This document shows positions 57,745 through 64,000 of a stretch of DNA of 64,000 nt, piece after piece (the stretch's first letter is position 1; every line of letters starts with the position of its first letter). The notes beneath the pieces were generated by a model that was not told the DNA's origin, did not search any database, and was given only the letters and a program-made list of their open reading frames with translations. Both the position numbers and the translations under genes were made by a program. The DNA comes from Acomys russatus (Eukaryota > Chordata > Mammalia > Rodentia > Muridae), in contig NC_067145.1 of assembly GCF_903995435.1 (NCBI RefSeq), positions 36,318,637 through 36,382,636 of the forward strand, written 5' to 3'.

Positions 57745-58090
57745 ACGAGACTGTTGGTCCCCTCACCTTCCCACCGTGGGAAGCACCATAGAGCACCTTG
57801 ATTTCAAGACATCAGTACTGTAAGGAACACCACAGATTGTTTTCATCCCAAGACCACTGTTGCCTGACCTTCCCAATTACAGGTCACTTTAGAATGCTTT
57901 GATTGTCATATCACTGATGCCTGGACTGTGCACCATGGGAAGTACCATTGAGTACTTGGATCCCAATGTCATGGGGGAATAGCTGGAGTTCTTTTATCTC
58001 TATACCATGGGGAATAGTTTTTAATCTCAAGACTATCTTGCCTTACTTCCCACCAAAAAAGTCCTGTGGAGCACACTGATTGTGCTGCTG
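57745..58090. repeat. Decayed minisatellite, units of about 50-60 bp
   Basis: Related units recur: CACCGTGGGAAGCACCATAG at 57772 and CACCATGGGAAGTACCATTG near 57932, a third CCATGGGGAATAG near 58007, with AAGACCACTGTTGCCTGACC and AAGACTATCTTGCC between them. Unit length varies and divergence is high, so it is an old tandem array. Confidence 0.55.
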
Positions 58091-58439
58091 GAAAGGAGTC
58101 AAGTTCTGGACAATGCCCCAGCAAAGAGCTCATGGAAGCAGGGCCATGTAAGAAATATAGGCCACACAGGTCCTTGCTGGTTACACTATCCAATTTATGG
58201 TAAAAATTTAGCGTCAACCAAACTGAGGGCCATCAGAATAATTTATCATTCAGTATCAACACACAAATGTGTCCAACTGTGTGAGAGAGCAAGATGGAGT
58301 ACAAATGTCTATGAGGAATATTCTCTTTGCTCTGAAAATGTATACAATGACTTTACTATGTTCATGTGAGTGGGAATTGTACAGCAATTTTCTCTGAACT
58401 GAAACACTCCCTCCTGGAGAGAAAGGGAAATTCACGAGA
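58091..58439. other. Unassigned sequence
   Basis: About 350 bases between the minisatellite and the LTR-like block. Nothing recognised. Confidence 0.5.
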
Positions 58440-58860
58440 CTCAAGAGGTAAGCAAACTTCACATATTTCAGCAAGGTGAAACTTGCAAACTTTTTGAAAT
58501 CCCCTCCTCGGCTTTATAGAACCTGTAATAGGCTGCTGGGGGTTGGGGCAGCTACGACCAGCCAAGCTGCAGAGAACGCATTCTACCGGAGCTGCTTGCA
58601 AGCTATACAGAGAGCTCCAGGATTGCAGCTTTCATTGGTCACCATCTGTGCTGGAGTGACTTTCAGTAATGCAGTTGCTGTTTTCAGTCATCCCTGGTTC
58701 TATCCATAAGCCCTCCCCCAATAATCCTGTTAGTAATCCCAATAAAAACTCAGTCAGCAAGTTGGACTTTGGCGTAATTATTACTTTGCTCTATTGTGGG
58801 CCTTCTTTCTGGGTAAAGTACATGTATGCTGTGTCTCTCCAGGAAAAGTTTCTCACATAG
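58440..58860 (+). mobile_element. LTR-like block (possible ERVL/MaLR-type solo LTR)
   Basis: TTTATAGAACCTGTAATAGG and GCTGCTGGGGGTTGGGGCAG resemble text I associate with rodent ERVL-type LTRs. An AATAAA (58741-58746) followed by a T-rich, U5-like region completes the impression. No coding domain is attached and the ends are not defined. This is a tentative call. Confidence 0.35.
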
Positions 58861-58894
58861 CAGTTAAATATACTTGCTTGTTAAGAAAAATAAA

Positions 58895-59045
58895 TTTATG
58901 TATGTATGTATTTTCTCTGTGTGTGATGCTTGTATGTGGCATGCAGGTCACAGCACACATGTCAAGGTCAGAAAAAACTGTGAAATATTCTTTCCTTCAA
59001 TGCTTAAATGGCTTGCAAGGATATAATTCAGGTCACCAGGCTTAT
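58895..59045 (-). mobile_element. B3-type SINE, antisense, diverged
   Basis: GCACACATGTCAAGGTCAGA, TATTCTTTCCTTCAATGCTT and TAATTCAGGTCACCAGGCTT are worn reversed B3 landmarks. Confidence 0.5.
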
Positions 59046-59059
59046 AGAGTACAGAGCCA

Positions 59060-59372
59060 CATGCATGTGTGCATGTGTGAATGCCTGCACCCTTGTGTGC
59101 AGATATGTGTGTATGTGTATTTGTGAGCTGGGAAGATGGGGTCAGGGAAGAAGCTCAGCTCCAGCTTGTTTTTGAGACAAGGTTTTACGTTGGCCTGGAG
59201 CTCCCAAGGAGGCTTCATTGACTCCCCGAGCACCCCAGGGATCCTCCTGTCTCTTTTTGTTTCTCTGGTGTCAGGACTTAGCAATGCTTACATGAGTTCT
59301 GGGGCTCAACTGCAAGTCCTTGTGTGTGCACAGCAGGCGCTTTATGGATTATGTCATCTCCTCAGCTGTGTA
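59060..59372 (-). mobile_element. B4-type SINE, antisense
   Basis: TTTTGAGACAAGGTTTTACG, TTGGCCTGGAGCTCCCAAGG, CCCAGGGATCCTCCTGTCTC, GTTCTGGGGCTCAACTGCAA and GTCATCTCCTCAGCTGTGT follow reversed B4 order. The left end is the CATGTG-rich tail. Confidence 0.75.
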
Positions 59373-60832
59373 GTAAGTTTTAAGAGGGAAAAATAATCAT
59401 TGACTTGAATTCATTTGTAATGCAGATTCAACAAAGCTGACAGTCTTCTCATTAATAAAAAGATGGTAAATCGTGTTTGCCTTTTACTGAATTACCAATA
59501 ATTTGTGCTGAAGCTCTGAAAAACAAAGCCTAGGTCAGGGTGGCTGTGCCTGTGACTAAAGTCGTTACCACTGGCTCTCCTTCTGCCGCCACTGCTGATA
59601 AAAATCAATCAAAGTGATATTCAAAACATGAGCTCCACCTGTGACTTATAGAGTTGCACTGGAATGCAGCAGCAGACATGCTCAGTGCATTTCTATTCAC
59701 TAATGGGCTCTGAAGGCAGCACTTAGCAAAGTGACAAAATCCAACAGCCCACCCTGACAGCTGCGCTGAAGGATGGATATGCATGTCTTCCTTGTGTAAT
59801 CACTTGGTGTGAGGTCTGCAGGCCGAGGCTCTCCCCTCTCCATCTCACCAACAGAACATTCCCCAATGCAGAGGTTTGGTTCAATGCCAGCATCAGCACT
59901 TGAGCAAAGGCCTGGGTGTAAAGTTTCTGAAATGAACATGCTCACATTAGTTTACAGGGATTTTTCAAGGAAACAGAGTGAACTGGATCCCACCATTGTC
60001 CTCCAGGCCAAAGGCTGATTCTCTGTAGAGCTTATGCAAGGTAAACAGCAGGGCAATGTACACAGACCTCATATTTCTCTTCTTATCAGTGGGTGACCCT
60101 GCAAGCCAGGGTAACGGAGAAGCTCAATCCAAACCCAAGGGGAAAGTGGGGCAGAAATCCCTATGAAGACAGAGCAGCTTTTGGGATCTGTGGACAATGT
60201 GTGCCTGGAAAACAGGGAGGCTCTGGAGTATTTCACTTTCACTCAGGGTATATAACTTTATGTATCAAGCCAACAGACATCACACATCTAAAATTATTGT
60301 TTTGGGTCTAAATTAGAGGCCTAATGCAACTTGTTTGTGTTTATATACATTTCCTTTTTAAGTCATTTTAACCTCTAATATGTTGAATATCCACGTCTCA
60401 CACTTTGAAAATCTCCAGCCTTATTCCAGGGTGTTTAAAGTCTAATTTATTCCTTAGATTTCCCACAGCTCTAACATTTGCAAAGTAATTTGCACATGCT
60501 AACTATTTATTTTGAAGGACTTATCTTGTGACATGTGTACTACAGGTAGCTATTTTTCTATTTACAGAAAAAGAAACAGACTATCAGAGGTCACTGAGAC
60601 AGTGCTCAAGGTTACCTCCACCCATGTGCTAGCTCCACTCTGGTATCTTCTTACTTCTACAGTTTCTCCTGATGGTAGCTTACATTTGGCAAGGTCTAAG
60701 GTTGGGTCCAGCTGTTACTCACTGATGACCGGGTCAGCATCATCTCACTGAGTTTTATACACCAGTGGGACAGCATCCGAAAAGTCTGTGCTGCATGGTT
60801 GGCTCAGTTGCTAATGTATCCTATATGCATAG

Positions 60833-60833
<1 letters not shown>
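59373..60833. other. Long repeat-poor stretch
   Basis: About 1.45 kb with no SINE or L1 that I recognise. 59520-59770 has a few CpGs and a GATA/TCF-like cluster (TGATAAAAATCAATCAAAG at about 59597-59615), so it could be a regulatory element. No exon is supported. Confidence 0.4.

Positions 60834-60902
<69 letters not shown>
60834..60902. repeat. (CA)n microsatellite, longest pure run in the window
   Basis: A pure CA run of about 69 bases. Confidence 0.98.
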
Positions 60903-60904
<2 letters not shown>

Positions 60905-61984
60905 TCTCACATGGAAAAAGCAAAAGCCTTGACTGTCCAAGAGAAGTGCACAATTTTTTTCTGAGAATACAGAGTAATGCTGAACTTGATAATATCCTGC
61001 CTGCCTCTTCTGTGAATCAAACTATCTTTCCTTGGTGTGAGCATATACCCTGACTCTCTACTTAGCTTTCCTGGAACATCTACACCTGGCAACCGTCAGG
61101 CCTGTGTCCTATAGGTGGTACTCACCAGGGACACAGAGAGCCCTTGAGCAAGGCAAGTTCTAAGGCAAGGACACCTGCATTCACAGTCTCTCTTCCAGGA
61201 TTTAGCAGCTGCCTGCTAAGGCACTGACCAGCAATGGATGCTCTGGAGCCCATCTGTTCAGACAGGCATCCAATACTCTTCTCTCCACCTCAACTCAAAT
61301 GTTTTAGGTGGCTCTGTTCTGTCTACTTTGCTCTTCTCCCATGAAGCACCCTACTGCAAGAGTGCATTCAAGCACCTGATTCAAATTCCTCCTAGGGTGT
61401 GGGGGTGGTCTCCCCGGCCATACAGAGTGCTGTGTTAGTTATCTGAAGCCAAGCAGATTAATGGACATGTATGAAACCCATTTGTTTCCTGAAACACTGG
61501 CTTTAAAAGATTTTAATAAGCCCCCTGAACAGAGCGTTAAAAAAAAAAAAACAAAAAAAACAAACCAACAGCAGCAGTGTCTGTGGGTCCTCTACCCCAG
61601 AGCTAGGAGGAAGACCATACCTGCAACAGGATGGTTTGCTCTGTTCTTGTGAGGGGCCTCCTGGGACAGCTGAGTCCCATCACATTCTTGACTAAACAAG
61701 CAGCACTTGCAAGTCTTCTCTAAAGGAACAAAGGGCTGTTTTCCAAGCAGACAAAAGGCCATAAAAGCGTTGATGGAGCTGGATGGCAGAACTCAGGAAT
61801 TCCAGTGGCTGAGGAGGCGCTGAGGCCCTCTTCCGGGCTCATGCAGCAGCCTTGCAGGAGCTGTGATATGTTGAAGTGGGGTAGGATGTAGGTGTAAGGA
61901 AAAGGGAGAGGGGGAAATGCAAGCATTGGGACCTCACCAAAGATCTTGACAAATCACATGGTTTTGCTTTTGGTTGATTGTAGC
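60903..61984. other. Unassigned sequence
   Basis: About 1.1 kb with no recognised gene or repeat. An A-rich run lies at 61539-61566. Confidence 0.5.
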
Positions 61985-62150
61985 AGAACCTAGGGGCTCG
62001 CAAGTGCAAGGTGAGTGCTCAACAGCCCAGGTACTCCCAGATCCCTCTGCAACGTACTCTTCCACTTGAGCAGGCTTTAAACTATAATCTTCCTGCTTCA
62101 GCCTCCAGAGTACCTGGGATCACAGGCTTGTGCCACCTAACCCAGCTGAC
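61985..62150 (-). mobile_element. Old B1-like/ID-like SINE, antisense
   Basis: CAGAACCTAGGGGCTCGCAA (ID-like) is followed by CTTCCTGCTTCAGCCTCCAG and GGGATCACAGGCTTGTGCCA (B1-like, antisense). The order, with ID on the 3' side of the B1-like part on the minus strand, is unlike the ID_B1 copies elsewhere here. Confidence 0.55.
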
Positions 62151-62390
62151 AGATAAAAAATTCAAGATTATTTTATATCTGACAAATTAAGGTGGTGGGT
62201 ATAAGAATCTGTGTGCTAACACCTTATGCATTTAACGAAAGTGTGTCTTTACTTAATATTGGTGTCATAAGAATCATCTCTGAACTTGAATCAATCATGC
62301 AGTTGATTTGTTTTCTCATTTATAGATAAGTGTGTTTCCAAAAGTTCACCATAAACTTTGGAAGCAAGATGGTGAAAGACATGTGTAATT

Positions 62391-62556
62391 GTTGTTGTTG
62401 TTGTTTGTTTTATTTTTTCGAGACAAGAGTTTCCCTGTGTAGCGTTGGCTGTCCTGGACTCACTTTGTAGACCAGGCTGGCCAAAAGCTCGCATTGATTC
62501 ACTTGCCTCTGCCTCCTGAGTGCTGGAATTAAAGGCGTGGGCCACCACACCTGGCC
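62391..62556 (-). mobile_element. B1 SINE, antisense, with TSD
   Basis: A (TTG)n/T-rich tail leads into GAGACAAGAGTTTCCCTGTG, GGCTGTCCTGGACTCACTTT and CTGGAATTAAAGGCGTGGGC. A 14-bp target-site duplication with one mismatch (AGACATGTGTAATT at 62377-62390, AGACATGTGGAATT at 62557-62570) flanks it. Confidence 0.95.
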
Positions 62557-62639
62557 AGACATGTGGAATTTTAACTCACTTACTATATCATTCAGGCATT
62601 TAGCCAAAGAAATCAAAGTGAGTATATAATAGAAGAAAC

Positions 62640-62900
62640 TACACCCTATGTTTACTGAGGAAGTGTTTACAATAGCCCAGTTATAGAGTCTTCACAGGTG
62701 TCCGCCACAGAGGACTGGATAAAACAAACCATGCACAGACATGGATCACCATATTCAATGCATACAAGGGAATATTATTTAGTCATAAAATTTGGACATG
62801 TGTAGGAATGTAGACGGAACCAGAGATCATTGTAGTAAATATGCCATACTTAGAAAACTTACTATTGTGTTCTCTTCTATGCAGAATTTCAATTAAAATG
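62640..62900 (+). mobile_element. L1 ORF2 C-terminal fragment, sense
   Basis: TTTACAATAGCCCAGTTATA, GAGGACTGGATAAAACAAAC, ACAAGGGAATATTATTTAGT and GAATGTAGACGGAACCAGAG are diverged versions of the end of L1 ORF2. The orientation is opposite to the L1 3' UTR on its right. Confidence 0.65.
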
Positions 62901-63084
62901 ACATGAAAGTACAATATAGTTTTATAATATTCTTTCTCCTCCCCCAACACTCTACCTAGATCCTCTCCACCTCCCCACCTAACTTCACACATTATCTACC
63001 CCACCTCTGAAAAGCAAAAACAAAAGAAAAATCTGAAAATTAAAACAAAGAAGCTAAAAAAAAAAAAAGAAGACAAAAAACACC

Positions 63085-63085
<1 letters not shown>

Positions 63086-63137
<52 letters not shown>

Positions 63138-63157
63138 GCGCGCGCGCACGCACACAC
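63086..63157. repeat. (CA)n-(CG)n alternating purine/pyrimidine tract
   Basis: 72 bases alternate purine and pyrimidine without a break. (CA)n occupies 63086-63120, and CG-rich phases with three CA steps run on to 63157. It is the densest CpG spot in the window and a classic left-handed (Z) DNA candidate. Confidence 0.97.
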
Positions 63158-63293
63158 CATGGACAGACTCCATGTTGTGTTAGCCTACTACTGAACATGG
63201 GGCCTATACTAGAGAACTGTTGATATATCCAGTGACACTTCATTGGTGAAAACCAATTTTCCATTTCTCAGTATGTATCAATTGCAAGTAGTC

Positions 63294-63456
63294 TTTTTTT
63301 TTTTTTTTTTTTTTTTTTTCCTAGACAGGGTTTCTTTGTGTAGCCCTGGCTGTGCTGGAACTCTTTCTACAAACCAGCCCGGCCTGGAACTCAGAGATTT
63401 GCCTGCCTTTGCATTCCTACTTCTGGGATTAAAGGTGAGTGCCTCCACCACCTGGC
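63294..63456 (-). mobile_element. B1 SINE with 26-T tail, antisense
   Basis: A 26-T run (63294-63319) precedes CTAGACAGGGTTTCTTTGTG, AGCCCTGGCTGTGCTGGAAC and TTCTGGGATTAAAGGTGAGT. TGCAAGTAG (63283-63291) and TGCAAACAG (63457-63465) are a likely imperfect target-site duplication. L1 3' UTR text lies on both sides. Confidence 0.93.
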
Positions 63457-64000
63457 TGCAAACAGCTTTTTGGCTGGAGGTGAAACTTTGTCTACTTCCT
63501 CTTCTATGTGTTGTGATTTTGTCTGGCTTGAATCTATGCTGGCCTTATATATGCTGTCACTTTGTGAGTTTATAAGTGTATCGGTCCTATAGTATCTGAG
63601 TTAAATTACTTCCTTGGAATAATTCACTACCCCTGGCTTGTACAATCTTTTCTCTTTTTCATAGATCTCTGAGCCATGAGGGAAGGGATTTGTTAAAGAC
63701 ATCCCATTTACCTGCACATTGTCCAGTTATTGCTCTCTGTCTTAATTACCATTTACTGCAAGAATATTCTCTGATGATGATTGAATAATGTCTGGTCTAT
63801 TGTATAGCAACATGTTGTTATAAGTTATTTTATTGATATGTTCCTTAAGCAGAGTAATAATAGGTTTTCCACTGGGATCCATGACCTATCTAGTCTCAGG
63901 TCCTTGGCCACTTTAGTAGTGTCAGATATGAGTTATAGCTCATAGAATGGGCCTTAACTCAAAAAACAAAACAAAACAAAAACAAAAACAGTGTGATTGG

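Larger units (their letters stand above)
62901..64000 (-). mobile_element. L1 3' UTR, antisense, running off the window
   Basis: CTTTCTCCTCCCCCAACACT, ACTTCATTGGTGAAAACCAA, GTTGTGATTTTGTCTGGCTT, GCACATTGTCCAGTTATTGC and CCATGACCTATCTAGTCTCA are landmarks of another rodent L1 3' UTR subtype read on the complement. A B1 (63294-63456) and a CA/CG tract interrupt it. A (CAAAA)n patch lies at 63960-63991, and the element may continue beyond 64000. Confidence 0.7.

Noticed and set aside
60834..60902. Poly-TH peptides encoded across (CA)n runs here and at other microsatellites
   Set aside because: They are dinucleotide repeats read in frame and have no coding meaning.

Overview
This window is non-coding mammalian DNA from a muroid rodent. 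The evidence is its dense load of B1, B2, B3, B4/RSINE and ID_B1-type SINEs, Lx-like and younger rodent LINE-1 pieces, long (CA)n/(CT)n microsatellites, and low CpG. Several L1 tails (8165-8338, 16375-16935, 55428-55737) are close to the 3' UTR type I associate with murine rodents such as rat and its relatives. I saw no copies of the young rat-type ID element, so I do not name a species. Nothing bacterial, no CRISPR array, no complete protein-coding gene and no tRNA or rRNA gene was seen. || Layout: 1-12.2 kb is SINE-rich intergenic or intronic DNA with two old antisense L1 3' UTR pieces, one young L1 tail with target-site duplications (TSDs), a nested B4/B2 pair and a B1 with a 39-A tail. At 12.49-13.14 kb lies a processed pseudogene of the mitochondrial nucleotide-exchange factor GRPEL2, with stops and frameshifts. 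13.2-25 kb is a SINE and microsatellite mosaic. A 180-bp exon-like segment (25116-25295) with good splice signals and an open, leucine-rich frame is the only candidate for real coding sequence. A relatively CpG-rich 500-bp block follows (25930-26460). 29.9-32.6 kb is an antisense L1 (3' UTR plus ORF2 C-terminal half) split by a B1, and 33.6-34.8 kb is another antisense L1 3' UTR. 43.7-44.5 kb is an L1 fragment with an inverted 5' part. 47.6-52.5 kb is a long sense L1 (endonuclease, reverse transcriptase, 3' UTR), decayed and split by a B1. 54.6-57.6 kb is an ancient L1 ORF2 interrupted by three later insertions. One of these is a young antisense L1 that appears to carry a 3' transduction and a 5' inversion between perfect 16-bp TSDs. 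57.7-58.1 kb holds a decayed minisatellite and 58.4-58.9 kb an LTR-like block. The right end (62.9-64.0 kb) is an antisense L1 3' UTR carrying a B1 and a 72-bp alternating purine/pyrimidine tract. || No cooperating gene system is present. The story here is layered retrotransposition: ancient L1, then Lx-like L1, then B-family SINEs, then young L1 tails. Family names of repeats come from memory of consensus sequences and were not checked against a library. Boundaries are good to a few bases where TSDs are given and to about 10-50 bases elsewhere.
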